From NCBI RefSeq assembly GCF_015265475.1, contig NZ_CP054493.1:2294001-2358000 (forward strand): a stretch of DNA of 64,000 bases, in the 5' to 3' direction. The notes under the pieces were generated by a model. The model had not been told where the DNA came from, did no database searches, and saw only the letters and a list, made by a program, of their open reading frames with translations. Source of the stretch: Candidatus Sulfurimonas marisnigri. GTDB lineage: Bacteria; Campylobacterota; Campylobacteria; Campylobacterales; Sulfurimonadaceae. Shown here piece after piece: positions 9,767 to 20,293 of this stretch. The position numbers and the translations under genes were made by a program. Position 1 is the first letter of the stretch. Every line of letters starts with the position of its first letter.

Positions 9767-10615
9767 TTAGTTCACTTTTGTTTCTATTAATGTATCTGTA
9801 TAAATTGCAAAACCTACAGAACTTATCTCTGCATTTTTATATCTTCCGCCTCTTGCATACACTTCATTTTTATCTATTGCCCTGAAAAACAGCTCATCAT
9901 AATAGAGCATTTTTGCATAGTACATTGGTGCCAAAACCCTTTTATCACACTTGATTTCAAAACACAACTCTCTCATTTTTAAAAGTTCGGTTTTTACTTC
10001 AGCTGGCACTATTTCAAGTAGCTCTTCTACTTGTTCTACATGTTGAAGATAGACAAGTTTTTCCAACCACTCAACTTTTAAGTTTAAAAATTTCTCTATA
10101 TTTACATGTCTAAAATCATCTAAAGTCAGCTCATCAAACATATTTACTAATATCTGAGGTATTCTCATATTTGAAATCTGAATCAGCGGAGCAACTTCAA
10201 GATTGTCAAAAATATCAACTGCTATATTTAAAACACTTGATAGTTTTTTCTCATCCATAAACTCTACACCGACCTGATACTGTTCTGTTGTTGGATAAGT
10301 AAAAACCGGCTGTATGTAAAACCACTTTTTATGCTGTGTATTTCTTCCGAGTCTTTTCTCAATTATGCGAACCACATCGATTGTAGAGTCAGCTCTAATA
10401 GAGATTGCGTTGTTATTTTCATCATTTACTTTCACTAATTTTTTCTCGTCAGCAATACTTAGATGTTGGTGATATGAAAAAATTGGAGTAACAATCTCTT
10501 CAAATCCATTATTGCTCAATATCGTGCTAGCAATACTCTCTATCTCTCTTTTAGCTTTAGCACTTTTACCAAAGTAAAGCTTCGAGCCGTTAGGAATCTC
10601 GTGTTCTAAAATCAT
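9767..10615 (-). CDS. hisZ: ATP phosphoribosyltransferase regulatory subunit HisZ
   Basis: A 282-residue HisRS-like paralogue with N-terminal motif PNGSKLYFGKSAKAKREIE and class II synthetase fold segments (ISIRADSTIDVVRII, WFYIQPVFTYPTTEQYQ). HisZ is the non-catalytic partner of short-form HisG in histidine synthesis. It is shorter than HisRS and has no anticodon-binding domain. hisG itself is not in this window. HisZ next to purA is a Campylobacterota arrangement. Confidence 0.85.
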   Translation of the reverse strand: MILEHEIPNGSKLYFGKSAKAKREIESIASTILSNNGFEEIVTPIFSYHQHLSIADEKKLVKVNDENNNAISIRADSTIDVVRIIEKRLGRNTQHKKWFYIQPVFTYPTTEQYQVGVEFMDEKKLSSVLNIAVDIFDNLEVAPLIQISNMRIPQILVNMFDELTLDDFRHVNIEKFLNLKVEWLEKLVYLQHVEQVEELLEIVPAEVKTELLKMRELCFEIKCDKRVLAPMYYAKMLYYDELFFRAIDKNEVYARGGRYKNAEISSVGFAIYTDTLIETKVN

Positions 10616-10653
10616 CTATTCTCCAACCTTTATAAACTGTTTTGAAAACACTT

Positions 10654-11766
10654 CTATTTACCAATCTTGAAATATATTTCATTAAAAACTTTGTTTGCTG
10701 TTCCATCATAGACTCTATGCCCTAGTTTTGCAAGAGCGAGTTCTACAGAATTTACAACCCAAGCCATCTCATAAACAGGAATAAGACCCATTTGATTAAT
10801 GCGGAATATTTTTCCATTTAAATGGTCTTGTCCTCCAGCTACATTTACAGCAAACTCTTCTTGTAAAACCTTTCTGATTTGTGAAGCATTTTCATCATCA
10901 ATTGTTGTCATTGATAAAGCAGGAACAGCAGGATATACATGAAGACCGAGAGCTTCAAGGGAAGCCTCTACTGCTTTAGCCCTTAAAGCTGTAGTCTCAT
11001 AAAGCTTTTCAATTCCGCCATCTTTTTCTATTGTCTTTAAAACTTCCAAAAGACCGATAATCAAAGTAGTTGCAGCTGTATATGCCGTTGTGTTTTTTTT
11101 CTGATTTTTTATCTCTGAAGCGAGGTTTAGATAGTAACCTCTTCCTGCACCGATTTTTTCAATAGCCAAACTGCTTAAGCCCAAAATAGAGAGTCCCGGA
11201 GGAAGCATAAGTGCCTTTTGGCTACCTGCTATAAGACAATCAATATTTGATATATCAATTTTTTCAACGCCAACTGCTGTGATTCCATCAGCAATTATCA
11301 TAATATTTGGATTTATCTTTTTTACAGCTTTTGCAAGCTCTTCTACAGGGTGACGAAGACCGCCTGCAGATTCACTAATCTGAACTGCGATAGCATCTAT
11401 TTCACTGTTTGCTTTAACAGCTTCAACTACTGCTTCAACGCTAACAGGAGTATTCCACTCATTTTTTATCTCAACACTACCAAGACCGTGCGCTATTGCA
11501 ATCTTTCCAAATCGCTCCCCAAATTTTCCAGAGTTTACATTTAAAAGTGTTTTATGGCATAAATTTATAACGGCTGCTTCCATAGCACCTGTGCCGCTAG
11601 AGCTTAACATTACTACTTCATCACTCTTAAAAAGATTAAAAAGGTGTTTTCTGGTTTGTTCAAAAATAGCTTCAAATTCTGGTGTACGATGGTGCATAGT
11701 CTCATCGCTCATAGCGTTGCGGACATTTTGAGGTACTGGAGTTGGTCCAGGAGTAAAAAGTAACAT
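10654..11766 (-). CDS. Class V aminotransferase (alanine-glyoxylate/serine-pyruvate type)
   Basis: A 370-residue PLP enzyme of fold type I. It starts LLFTPGPTPVP, contains SSSGTGAMEAA (cofactor phosphate region) and the PLP-lysine motif GSQKALMLPPG. Such proteins are often mis-annotated as soluble hydrogenase 42 kDa subunit. The likely reactions are serine or alanine with glyoxylate/pyruvate; the exact substrate cannot be read from sequence. It is upstream of hisZ and purA and transcribed in the same direction. Confidence 0.9.
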   Translation of the reverse strand: MLLFTPGPTPVPQNVRNAMSDETMHHRTPEFEAIFEQTRKHLFNLFKSDEVVMLSSSGTGAMEAAVINLCHKTLLNVNSGKFGERFGKIAIAHGLGSVEIKNEWNTPVSVEAVVEAVKANSEIDAIAVQISESAGGLRHPVEELAKAVKKINPNIMIIADGITAVGVEKIDISNIDCLIAGSQKALMLPPGLSILGLSSLAIEKIGAGRGYYLNLASEIKNQKKNTTAYTAATTLIIGLLEVLKTIEKDGGIEKLYETTALRAKAVEASLEALGLHVYPAVPALSMTTIDDENASQIRKVLQEEFAVNVAGGQDHLNGKIFRINQMGLIPVYEMAWVVNSVELALAKLGHRVYDGTANKVFNEIYFKIGK

Positions 11767-11896
11767 GTGAAATTTCCTACAAAGTTTATTCTAATTTAAA
11801 AAAACCCCGTATTATAGCGAAATTACTTAAATTGACTCTTTATTATTATGATAGAATTTCAATCTAAAATTTAAAATGTGCACAGTAAGGGACTTA

Positions 11897-12667
11897 ATGA
11901 CAATATTTGATTCAATTATCTTAGGGATAATAGAGGGGTTTACAGAATTTTTGCCTATCTCTTCAACCGGTCATCTCATAGTAGCTAGCGAGTTTTTAGG
12001 GATTGATCAAAACAGCGTAAACAAAGCTTATGAAGTAATTATACAGTTTGCGGCTATTTTGGCTGTGGTGTTTAACTACAAAGATAAATTTACTCTCAAA
12101 AAAATAGATCTTTGGTCTAAAGTTTTTTTAGCATTTATACCTATAGGAGCTGTCGGATTTCTTTTCTCTTCGCAAATAAAAGAGCTTTTTAGTATCAATA
12201 TCGTAGCTGTAATGTTTATAATTGGAGGAATTATTTTTCTCATTGTAGAGAGGTTTTTTATAAAAGAGCAAGCTCAACTAATAGATGATGTCGAGAAAGT
12301 TACAGTGAAACAATCTCTTATCATTGGTTTCGCTCAAATATTTGCACTTATTCCAGGAACAAGCAGGGCCGGTTCAACAATTATAGGAGCCCTTTTGGTG
12401 GGATTAAGCAGAAAAGCGAGTGCAGAGTTTAGCTTTTTGCTTGCTTTTCCAGTTATGAGTGCTGTAGCCGCATATGACCTGCTTAAGTACTATAAAGATT
12501 TTAGCGATGAAAACCTTATAACTTTGGGTGTTGGATTTATTGTCTCTTTTATAGTCGCATATCTGACAATAAAACTATTTTTAGCATTTTTGGAGAAGTT
12601 CACCTTTGTGGCATTTGGTATATACAGAATAATTTTTGGAATTATTCTATTGGTTATGTTCAACTAA
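11897..12667 (+). CDS. uppP: Undecaprenyl-diphosphatase (bacitracin resistance type)
   Basis: A 256-residue integral membrane phosphatase that recycles undecaprenyl diphosphate to the monophosphate carrier for peptidoglycan and other envelope polymers. The family motifs [11 protein letters not shown] and [10 protein letters not shown] are present, with about seven to eight hydrophobic helices. The ATG at 11897 is chosen because AAGGGA precedes it; an in-frame upstream codon would add 7 residues. It is divergent from the aminotransferase gene. Confidence 0.96.
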   Translation: MTIFDSIILGIIEGFTEFLPISSTGHLIVASEFLGIDQNSVNKAYEVIIQFAAILAVVFNYKDKFTLKKIDLWSKVFLAFIPIGAVGFLFSSQIKELFSINIVAVMFIIGGIIFLIVERFFIKEQAQLIDDVEKVTVKQSLIIGFAQIFALIPGTSRAGSTIIGALLVGLSRKASAEFSFLLAFPVMSAVAAYDLLKYYKDFSDENLITLGVGFIVSFIVAYLTIKLFLAFLEKFTFVAFGIYRIIFGIILLVMFN

Positions 12668-12719
12668 ATATTGGAATTATAATTGCTTTTACTTCTTTAG
12701 ATAGTTTAAAGGAGTTATT

Positions 12720-12812
12720 ATGCAAGCTATTCACATTTACAATTCAAAACTTGGTTCAGTTCTGCAAAAACTAGAACTCGCATTTTATGACATAAGTCGT
12801 AAATTGTTTTAA
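12720..12812 (+). CDS. Putative 30-residue small protein
   Basis: ATG 12720 is preceded by a very good AAAGGAG ribosome site. The frame encodes MQAIHIYNSKLGSVLQKLEL and ten more residues, then stops at TAA. It is mildly basic and probably helical. It lies in an otherwise gene-free 184-nt gap between uppP and pcm. No family is recognised. The ribosome site is better than expected by chance, but conservation is untested. Confidence 0.4.
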   Translation: MQAIHIYNSKLGSVLQKLELAFYDISRKLF

Positions 12813-12851
12813 GAAATGGTTTAAAATCCAATTAAATTCAATGGATGGAAT

Positions 12852-13463
12852 TTAAAAAATTAGTGGAACAAATGCAAAACCGTAGTGTTCACAACCCTCA
12901 AGTTTGCCATCCTTATTTTTAGTTATTTCATAAATCGAACTTCTTATTGGAATTACAAGTTTTCCGCCAACTTTTAACTGCTCTGCCAACTCTTTTGGAA
13001 ATTCATCGGCTGCTGCTGAGACTAAGATACAATCAAATTTTTCACCAACTACCCCTAGCTTATCTCCTGATTGAATAATTTTTGTATTTTTAAATCCATA
13101 TTTTCCCAAGTTTTTATTCCCAAATTTTACAAGATCACCAACTCTTTCCACTCCAGTTACATAACCGTCACTGCCTACGATATAGCTAAGAAGTGCTGTT
13201 GTCCAGCCTGATCCGCTCCCTATATCCAGTATCTTTTGTCCCTTTTTAGGCTCCAGCATCTCCAGCATCATAGCCACTGTTGTTGGCTGAGATATAGTCT
13301 GCCCGTGGCCTATCGGAAGAGGGTAATCCTCATAAACATCAGAGTCAGCCGGGTTTAAAACAAAATCAACTCTATCTATGTTCTCAAAAGCCTCTGTAAT
13401 ATTGCTCGAATAAAGAGCACCTGTATTTATAAGGTGGTCAACTAAATTATTGTTTGTTCTCAT
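12852..13463 (-). CDS. pcm: Protein-L-isoaspartate O-methyltransferase
   Basis: A 203-residue SAM-dependent methyltransferase that repairs isoaspartyl damage in proteins. The key segments are PIGHGQTISQPTTVAMMLEML (substrate/SAM region) and the SAM motif ILDIGSGSGWTTALL. C-terminal strands are typical. The start is ATG with a nearby AAGGAG. It is 10 nt downstream of lpd on the same strand, so it may belong to the lipoylation operon by position only. Confidence 0.94.
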   Translation of the reverse strand: MRTNNNLVDHLINTGALYSSNITEAFENIDRVDFVLNPADSDVYEDYPLPIGHGQTISQPTTVAMMLEMLEPKKGQKILDIGSGSGWTTALLSYIVGSDGYVTGVERVGDLVKFGNKNLGKYGFKNTKIIQSGDKLGVVGEKFDCILVSAAADEFPKELAEQLKVGGKLVIPIRSSIYEITKNKDGKLEGCEHYGFAFVPLIF

Positions 13464-13473
13464 AAAAATCTCC

Positions 13474-14817
13474 TTAAATATATGTAATTATCTCTGACAC
13501 GGTAGGATGTGCATGTATTATCATCCTAAGCTCACCTATAGTAATCTTTTTCTCTACGCATAAGACTATCTCATGAATAATCTCAGTTGCTTCAACCCCG
13601 ATAATAACAGCACCTAGAATCACACCGCTTTTAGCACAAACTATAAGTTTGGCAAAGCCAGAATCGTCACCGTTGATTTTGGCTTTTGAGTTGACTTTAA
13701 AAAAGGCTTTTTTTACTTCAATCTCAATGCCCTGCTCGTTTGCTTCTCTCTCTTTAAGACCACAACTTGCAATTTGAGGGTTTGTAAAAATGGTAGCTGG
13801 GATAATATGGGTATTTGTTTTTGATTCATTACTAACAATATTTTTTGCAACAATCTTAGCTTCTGCATAGGCGGTATGAGCATATGCTGGTGTATCTATA
13901 CAGTCACCAACAGCGTAAATATTCTCTTGGGATGTCTGAAATGATGGAGAAACCTCAATATATCCTCTTTCATCCATTTTTACACCTGCATTTTCAAGGT
14001 TTACCCCGCCAGTATTGGGAATGCGTCCTGTTGCACTAAGCACCAGCTCGCATTTAATGCTCTCTTGAGTATCGTTTAAAAATAGCTCCACCTCATCTTT
14101 ATTCACCTTGACTTTTTCTATGATAGAAGAGGTTAAAACATTGATACTTGATTTTTTAAATACCCTTAGAAGTGCCTTAGAGACATCTTCATCTTCACTT
14201 GGCAGAAGTTGCGTGCTTCGTCCTATCAAGGTCACCTCCACTCCCAAGGCACTAAAAAATGTGGCAAATTCACACCCTATTGGACCTACTCCTACAATAG
14301 CAATAGATTTTGGAATGTTATTTAATTTAAAAACATCATTACTGGAGATTATAGAGCTCGAATCAATCGGCAACTGTGGCAACTCACGAACTCGTGAACC
14401 TGTTGCTATAATGCACTTCTCAAATGCAATCATCTCACCGTCAGCTTCAACTCTGTTTGCATCCACAAAGCTTGCACTTGCATAAAGTAACTCAACCTTT
14501 GACTGCTCCAGCATCCAAAGCACACCTGTTCTAATCTCAGTTATCAGGGCTGTTGTTTTCTCTTTTAGTTGCACAAGATTTAAACCCTTGTAATCCAGAC
14601 TAAGTCCCATCTGCTCAAAGTATGAGATTTTAGATATAAATGAAGCTGTATGAAGATAATTTTTAGTTGGTATACACCCCACATTCAGGCATGTTCCCCC
14701 TATTTTCTCCTTGCACCTCTCTATAAGCAAAGTTTTTACGCCCGCTTTACCAAGCTCAAGTGCTGCTTGGTATCCTCCCGGTCCGCCTCCGATTACAACA
14801 ACTTCGTACTCTCTCAT
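13474..14817 (-). CDS. lpdA: Dihydrolipoyl dehydrogenase (E3)
   Basis: A 447-residue flavoprotein disulfide reductase that reoxidises the lipoyl arm of E2 with NAD+. It has an FAD-binding GGGPGGYQAA, redox-active GGTCLNVGCIPTK, a second nucleotide-binding GVGPIGCEFA, an FAD motif YAVGDC, and C-terminal HAHPTVSEI (catalytic His-Glu pair). It begins one base after the end of the lplA-lipA fusion gene on the same strand and faces away from the E1/E2 genes, so it is very likely their E3 subunit. Confidence 0.96.
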   Translation of the reverse strand: MREYEVVVIGGGPGGYQAALELGKAGVKTLLIERCKEKIGGTCLNVGCIPTKNYLHTASFISKISYFEQMGLSLDYKGLNLVQLKEKTTALITEIRTGVLWMLEQSKVELLYASASFVDANRVEADGEMIAFEKCIIATGSRVRELPQLPIDSSSIISSNDVFKLNNIPKSIAIVGVGPIGCEFATFFSALGVEVTLIGRSTQLLPSEDEDVSKALLRVFKKSSINVLTSSIIEKVKVNKDEVELFLNDTQESIKCELVLSATGRIPNTGGVNLENAGVKMDERGYIEVSPSFQTSQENIYAVGDCIDTPAYAHTAYAEAKIVAKNIVSNESKTNTHIIPATIFTNPQIASCGLKEREANEQGIEIEVKKAFFKVNSKAKINGDDSGFAKLIVCAKSGVILGAVIIGVEATEIIHEIVLCVEKKITIGELRMIIHAHPTVSEIITYI

Positions 14818-14818
14818 A

Positions 14819-16441
14819 CTAAACTCCCACTTCTAAATATTCATGAGCCATATAACTGCTTCGAGTGTATGGTGAACTTTTTATATGAGCAAAACCCATA
14901 TTCATTCCACTGTTTTTAAAATTCTCAAATCTCTCAGGCAGAGAGTATTCTACTACAGGTGTATGATTATTTGACGGTGACAAAAACTGGCCTATGCTTA
15001 GATAGTTGCAACCGGCATCCAACAGCTCATGCATAAGAGTCTCAACCTCTTCATCTCTCTCTCCAAAACCGAGCATAATCCCACTTTTTATTGCAATATC
15101 AGGATTTAATGATGCTAACAATTTTAACACCCGCAGCGAACGCCTGTACTCTGACCCTTTTCGTACATGGTAGAGCCTTGGAACAGTCTCTAGGTTGTGT
15201 CCTATAATTTCTGCTCCGCTCTTGGCAATGAGTTTTAAAGAATCTTTATTTTCTCTCATGTCCGGAATGAGTAACTCTACTACAATCGAGTCATCAACTG
15301 CTTTAATGGCTCTTACAGTTTTACAAAAATGTTCAGCTCCACCATCGATTAAATCATCTCTAGTCGGGCTTGTAATTACTACATGTTGTAATCCAAGTCG
15401 CTTTACTGTTTGTGCTACATTTTCAGGCTCGTTTATATCAAGTGGCATCGGTTTTCCTTTTGCCACCGCACAAAAGCTACATGTACGGGTGCATAGTGTT
15501 CCTAAAATCAAAAATGTGGCTAGTTTTTGAGAGAAACACTCGCTTATATTTGGGCACATCGCCTCTTGGCAGACTGTATTTACATGAGTATCTGTAAATA
15601 TAAACTCTAACTCAGCATTAATACTTGGTCTGATTTTTTTATGCAACCATTGCGGTTTTGATGTAACATGCTTAGCACCTTTATTCCATGTTTTGAGAGT
15701 GTATTTATTTTCTAAAAGCTCATCTGCGCTCATCTGTTCTTCTATTCTTAGAGTATCAGAAACCATATTGACCTTAAAAGTTTGAGAAAAACTCTCTACG
15801 AGCAACTGGGATAACTGCTTGTCTGTTGCTTTTATCCCTATTTTATTTAATGTGCTTACATCCCCTAAATCTTTTAAAAAAGCCTCTTTTAGAAATGTTT
15901 CGTCCAAGCTAACCGGAATGCTCCCATGCTGAAAAAGTGTTTTAGAAGTGTAGCGTTGGGCATTACCGCCAATTTTTTTGCCATCTATTACAATGTCATA
16001 AGGCTCATTGGCTACCATGCATATATCTGATTTTGAGATATCAAGTTTCAAATCATAAGCAAAACTTGCACTTAGCCCTAACCTTTTATAAAACTCAATA
16101 AGAAATTTGCATAAGTAACGGTAACTTTTTTTTACCCCTACATCTTTAAAACTCTCTCTTGGCAAAATCAAAGAGTAAGAGAGATCTCCGCCATGAACTA
16201 AAACACCCCCGCCTGTCATACGACGAACGTATGAGATATTTTTATTGTCAAGAGCCTCTAAATCAAGAGTCTCTCTAACATTTGAAAACCTCCCAAGACT
16301 CAAAGATGGCTTCCATCTGTAGAGTCTAAAAATCGGCGAATCATTCTCTTTAAAGTTATTTAAAAGAGCTTCATCAATTGCCAAATTATGCTCAGCAGTT
16401 CCATATCCGGTATAAATTAGTCGCCATGATTTAAGATTCAT
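14819..16441 (-). CDS. Fused lipoate-protein ligase / lipoyl synthase
   Basis: A single 540-residue frame. Residues about 1-235 are a lipoate/octanoate transferase domain of the LplA/LipB superfamily (RRMTGGGVLVHGGDLSYSL; GKKIGGNAQRY with the likely catalytic Lys). Residues about 250-540 are a complete lipoyl synthase: auxiliary-cluster motif C291-x4-C296-x5-C302 and radical SAM motif C317-x3-C321-x2-C324, with a C-terminal SSPYTRSSY typical of LipA. These are normally separate proteins. The fusion could attach octanoate or lipoate to E2 and insert sulfur in one enzyme. The ligase half lacks the extra C-terminal domain of E. coli LplA. It is divergent from the acs-E1-E2 genes. Confidence 0.92.
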   Translation of the reverse strand: MNLKSWRLIYTGYGTAEHNLAIDEALLNNFKENDSPIFRLYRWKPSLSLGRFSNVRETLDLEALDNKNISYVRRMTGGGVLVHGGDLSYSLILPRESFKDVGVKKSYRYLCKFLIEFYKRLGLSASFAYDLKLDISKSDICMVANEPYDIVIDGKKIGGNAQRYTSKTLFQHGSIPVSLDETFLKEAFLKDLGDVSTLNKIGIKATDKQLSQLLVESFSQTFKVNMVSDTLRIEEQMSADELLENKYTLKTWNKGAKHVTSKPQWLHKKIRPSINAELEFIFTDTHVNTVCQEAMCPNISECFSQKLATFLILGTLCTRTCSFCAVAKGKPMPLDINEPENVAQTVKRLGLQHVVITSPTRDDLIDGGAEHFCKTVRAIKAVDDSIVVELLIPDMRENKDSLKLIAKSGAEIIGHNLETVPRLYHVRKGSEYRRSLRVLKLLASLNPDIAIKSGIMLGFGERDEEVETLMHELLDAGCNYLSIGQFLSPSNNHTPVVEYSLPERFENFKNSGMNMGFAHIKSSPYTRSSYMAHEYLEVGV

Positions 16442-16579
16442 AAAGAACTCCTAAAGTTTATATTTTTTGTGTACAGATAAAAAATCTATTCTTTGTAAAT
16501 TTAACTAATTTTAACTTAAAATATTATATTCTATGCTATTATTTTTAAAAACTATAACAGACTTTTTAAAGGATCTGAT

Positions 16580-18331
16580 ATGAATGAGAAGTGGATTGAG
16601 AAAAATATAGATAGCTTTGCAGTTAAACCAAACCTGATTGATTACGAAAAAGAGTATAAAGAGTTTGACTGGGAAAAGGTAGAAAGTGAGTTTGAAGGGC
16701 TTCGCTGTGGTGGTTTAAACATTGCACATGAAGCTATTGACAGACATGCAAACAGTGCCCTTTCAGAAAAAACAGCTTTAGTATGGCTTGGTCAAAATGG
16801 AGAGAGAAAAACTTACACATTCGGCAAAATGAAAAAAGAGAGTGCAAAATTTGCCAATGTTTTAAAAACTCTGGGGCTATGCAAGGGGGAGAGAGTCTTT
16901 ACACTCTCTTCTCGCATACCTGAACTATATATCTCAGTTATAGGGATACTCAAAAACCAAAATGTTCTCTGTCCTCTGTTTTCGCAGTTTGGTCCACAAC
17001 CTATACTTCAACGGATGCAAAGAGGCGATGCAAAAGTCCTTCTAACTACAAAAAAACTTTATGAAAAAAAAATTATTCCTATTTTAGAGGAGTTGCCAGA
17101 GCTGCGTTTTATATTGCTTCTTGATTCTGATGAGGATGAGAGTGAAAAGGTACTCTCATATTCACGTCTGATGAAAAAAGCCTCTGATATATTTGAGATT
17201 CCCCATACCGACTTTGGAGATATGTCAATTTTACACTTCACAAGCGGCACTACCGGTATGCCAAAGGGGGTTGTACATGTACATAAAGCTGTTTACACAC
17301 ACTGGATTAGCGGTAAATATGTACTTGACCTACATGTAGACGATGTTTACTGGTGCAGCGCTGATCCCGGCTGGGTCACAGGAACATCATACGGCATCAT
17401 TACCCCTTGGATTCATGGAGTTACAAATATTGTCGATGAGGGTGAGTTTGACGGGGCAAGGTGGTACAAAACACTCCAAGATGAGAAGGTAACTGTTTGG
17501 TACACCGCTCCTACAGCAATTCGCCGACTTATGAGGATAGATTCTGAACCTACTGAGGAGTATGACCTCTCTCATCTTCGACTTATACTGAGTGTTGGCG
17601 AGCCGTTAAACCCTGAGGCGGTTATCTGGGGAGAAAAGAAACTTAAACTTCCCATTCATGATAACTGGTGGCAGACGGAGACCGGTGGAATTATGATTGC
17701 AAACTTTATCTCACAAACTATTCGCCCTGGTTCAATGGGTAGACCTCTTCCCGGCATTGAGGCTGGCATTATTCTTAAAAACGATGATGGCAGTATTACA
17801 GAGGTCACAGAGCCAAACAAAGAGGGTGAGTTGGCGATTAAAGTTGGGTTTCCCTCTTTGTTTAGAGCTTATCTGCATGATCAAGACAAATATGACAAAT
17901 GTTTTGTTGGAGATTGGTACATCTCCGGTGACTTGGCATATAAAGACGAAGATGGGTACTTTTGGTTTGTCGGTCGGGCGGATGATATCATCAAAACCTC
18001 CGGTCATATGGTTGGTCCTTTTGAGGTTGAGAGTACACTTATGGAGCACCCAGCGGTGGCAGAAGCTGGAGTTATCGGCAAGCCTGATGAGCTTATTGGT
18101 CAGCTTGTAAAAGCCTTTGTATCTCTAAAACCAGGTTATGAGCCCAGTGAGGAGCTAAAACGTGAACTCATTGGTTTCGGGCGTAAAAAACTCGGGGTTG
18201 CTGTAGCACCAAAAGAGATAGAGTTTCAGGAAAACCTCCCAAAGACCAGAAGCGGAAAGATTATGCGCAGACTGCTCAAAGCAAGAGAGATGGGACTACC
18301 TGAGGGTGACACCTCAACACTTGAAGATTAA
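16580..18331 (+). CDS. acsA: Acetate-CoA ligase (AMP-forming, AcsA-like)
   Basis: A 583-residue ANL-superfamily enzyme converting acetate, ATP and CoA to acetyl-CoA. It has the P-loop-like [15 protein letters not shown], the [10 protein letters not shown] acetyl-CoA synthetase signature, and C-terminal [11 protein letters not shown] with the catalytic lysine that is commonly acetylated. It is shorter than E. coli Acs (about 650), as in the Bacillus AcsA type. It ends 11 nt before E1 alpha and is the first gene of the plus-strand operon. With acetoin as substrate it would recover the acetate made from acetaldehyde. Its codon use looks more GC-rich than the next genes. Confidence 0.92.
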   Translation: MNEKWIEKNIDSFAVKPNLIDYEKEYKEFDWEKVESEFEGLRCGGLNIAHEAIDRHANSALSEKTALVWLGQNGERKTYTFGKMKKESAKFANVLKTLGLCKGERVFTLSSRIPELYISVIGILKNQNVLCPLFSQFGPQPILQRMQRGDAKVLLTTKKLYEKKIIPILEELPELRFILLLDSDEDESEKVLSYSRLMKKASDIFEIPHTDFGDMSILHFTSGTTGMPKGVVHVHKAVYTHWISGKYVLDLHVDDVYWCSADPGWVTGTSYGIITPWIHGVTNIVDEGEFDGARWYKTLQDEKVTVWYTAPTAIRRLMRIDSEPTEEYDLSHLRLILSVGEPLNPEAVIWGEKKLKLPIHDNWWQTETGGIMIANFISQTIRPGSMGRPLPGIEAGIILKNDDGSITEVTEPNKEGELAIKVGFPSLFRAYLHDQDKYDKCFVGDWYISGDLAYKDEDGYFWFVGRADDIIKTSGHMVGPFEVESTLMEHPAVAEAGVIGKPDELIGQLVKAFVSLKPGYEPSEELKRELIGFGRKKLGVAVAPKEIEFQENLPKTRSGKIMRRLLKAREMGLPEGDTSTLED

Positions 18332-18342
18332 AGGGGTTTGTA

Positions 18343-19317
18343 ATGGAACTTGATTTAACTAAAGCTAAAGAGTTTTACTCCAAAATGCTTTTGATTCGGC
18401 GATTTGAAGAGAGGTGCGTAGAGTTTTATTCTAAGCAAAAAATTCGTGGTTTTTTACATCTTTACATCGGTGAAGAGGCTATAGCAGTGGGAATTATGAA
18501 TGCATTGACTCCAGAAGATGCTGTTCTTGCTACATATAGAGAACACGGACAAGCATTAGCAAAGGGAGTAAGTGCAAACAGCATCATGGCAGAGTTGTTT
18601 GGTAAGCAGGAGGGAACTTCTCGTGGACGAGGCGGTTCTATGCATCTTTTTGATGCAAATACACGATTTTATGGAGGTACTGCCATAGTTGCTGGTGGCT
18701 TACCTCTTGCTGTTGGAATGGCATTAGCAGATAAAATGATGAAACGTAATCGTGTAACAGTTTGTATGTTTGGCGATGGTGCAGTTGCTGAGGGTGAGTT
18801 TCATGAGTCGTTAAACTTGGCCGCATTATGGAATTTACCAGTTCTTTTTGTTTGTGAAAATAACCGTTATGCTATGGGAACTGCTTTAAATCTAACAGAG
18901 TCTGAAACAGATATTTATAAAAAGGCTGCCTCATACAAGATAGATTCAAAACAGATAGATGGAATGGATGTTGTAGAGGTGGCTAAAGCTGCTTCAAGGG
19001 CTGTAGAAGACATTAAAGATGGAAAAGGACCTCTGTTTCTTGAATGTCTTACTTACCGCTTTCGTGCCCACTCTATGTTTGATGCTGAACTATATCGGGA
19101 AAAAGTTGAAGTTGAGGAGTGGAAAGAAAAAGGTCCATTGGTTGTGTTTCAAAAGAGACTTGAAGAGATGGGACTATGGTCTGAGATGGATGTAAAAGAG
19201 CTTGAAGATGAAATAAAAACTATTATAGATGAAGCAGTAGAGTTTGCAGAGAATGGCACACTTGAACCTATAGAAGATTTAGAAAAATTTGTTTATTCGG
19301 AGGTGAGTAATGGATAA
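18343..19317 (+). CDS. 2-oxoacid/acetoin dehydrogenase E1 component, alpha subunit
   Basis: A 324-residue thiamine diphosphate enzyme. The TPP motif [20 protein letters not shown] ends with ENN, and RFRAHSMFD and the phosphorylation-loop-like YRFRAHS region are present. Its short length is like acetoin dehydrogenase AcoA and like alpha2beta2 pyruvate dehydrogenases. Sequence alone does not choose between pyruvate and acetoin. Most Campylobacterota use pyruvate:ferredoxin oxidoreductase instead, so this complex is of interest. It overlaps the E1 beta start by 8 nt. Confidence 0.93.
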   Translation: MELDLTKAKEFYSKMLLIRRFEERCVEFYSKQKIRGFLHLYIGEEAIAVGIMNALTPEDAVLATYREHGQALAKGVSANSIMAELFGKQEGTSRGRGGSMHLFDANTRFYGGTAIVAGGLPLAVGMALADKMMKRNRVTVCMFGDGAVAEGEFHESLNLAALWNLPVLFVCENNRYAMGTALNLTESETDIYKKAASYKIDSKQIDGMDVVEVAKAASRAVEDIKDGKGPLFLECLTYRFRAHSMFDAELYREKVEVEEWKEKGPLVVFQKRLEEMGLWSEMDVKELEDEIKTIIDEAVEFAENGTLEPIEDLEKFVYSEVSNG

Positions 19318-20293
19318 TACTATTACATATCGAGAAGCTGTTAGAGAAGCTATCCGTAAAGCTATGCGCGAAGATGAACGAGTATTTTTAATAGGTGAAG
19401 ATGTTGGTAATTATGGTGGTTCTTACGCTGTCAGCAGAGGACTTTTAGATGAGTTTGGCCGTGAACGAATCATAGATACACCACTTAGTGAATCAGCTTT
19501 TACCGGTGCTGGTATTGGTGCAGCAATGAATGGAATGAGACCAATAGTAGAAATTATGACTGTAAATTTCAGCCTTTTAGCACTCGATCAGATTATAAAT
19601 AATGCTGCAAGTATGCTTCATATGTCTGGTGGACAGTTTAATGTTCCTTTAGTGATTCGTATGGCAACAGGCGTAGGCAATCAATTAGGTGCCCAACACT
19701 CACATTCACTAGAGGGATGGCTGTCATATATAGTTGGTGTAAAAGTTTTAACACCAGCAACAGTACAAGATGCTTATGACATGATTGGTTTGGCTTTGAG
19801 TGATCCAGACCCTGTTCTGGTTTTTGAGAACTCACTTCTTTATAATTCTAAAGGCTCACTCGACACTAAATCTACACCGATACCTATTGGAAAAGCCTTG
19901 GTTCATAGACCTGGTAAAGATATAACGATTTTAACCTATGGAATAAATCTTTTTAAAGCACTAGAAGCTGCCGAGACTTTAGCTAAAGATGGGATTGATG
20001 CGGAAGTAATTGACCTACGTTCTCTTCGCCCATTGGATGATGAGACAATTATGAAGTCAGTAGCCAAAACGCATAGAGTTGTCATTGTGGATGATGGGTG
20101 GAAGTCAGGCAGTATCTCAGCTGAGATTATGGCTCGCATTAATGAACAAGCATTTTATGAACTAGATGCTCCAATGGCTAGAGTGTGTACTCTCGAAGTT
20201 CCTCTTCCCTATGCTAAACATCTTGAAGATGCTGCCATTGTGCAGGTTGATAAAATTGTTGATACAACAAAGAAAGTGATGGTGCAATCATGA
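19310..20293 (+). CDS. 2-oxoacid/acetoin dehydrogenase E1 component, beta subunit
   Basis: A 327-residue transketolase-like beta subunit. N-terminal [21 protein letters not shown], the GEDVG motif and [17 protein letters not shown] are typical, and the C-terminal transketolase_C domain includes [13 protein letters not shown]. It forms the alpha2beta2 E1 with the preceding gene. A GGAGG site lies inside the end of E1 alpha. The end overlaps E2 by 4 nt (ATGA), so the three genes are translationally coupled. Confidence 0.94.
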   Translation: MDNTITYREAVREAIRKAMREDERVFLIGEDVGNYGGSYAVSRGLLDEFGRERIIDTPLSESAFTGAGIGAAMNGMRPIVEIMTVNFSLLALDQIINNAASMLHMSGGQFNVPLVIRMATGVGNQLGAQHSHSLEGWLSYIVGVKVLTPATVQDAYDMIGLALSDPDPVLVFENSLLYNSKGSLDTKSTPIPIGKALVHRPGKDITILTYGINLFKALEAAETLAKDGIDAEVIDLRSLRPLDDETIMKSVAKTHRVVIVDDGWKSGSISAEIMARINEQAFYELDAPMARVCTLEVPLPYAKHLEDAAIVQVDKIVDTTKKVMVQS

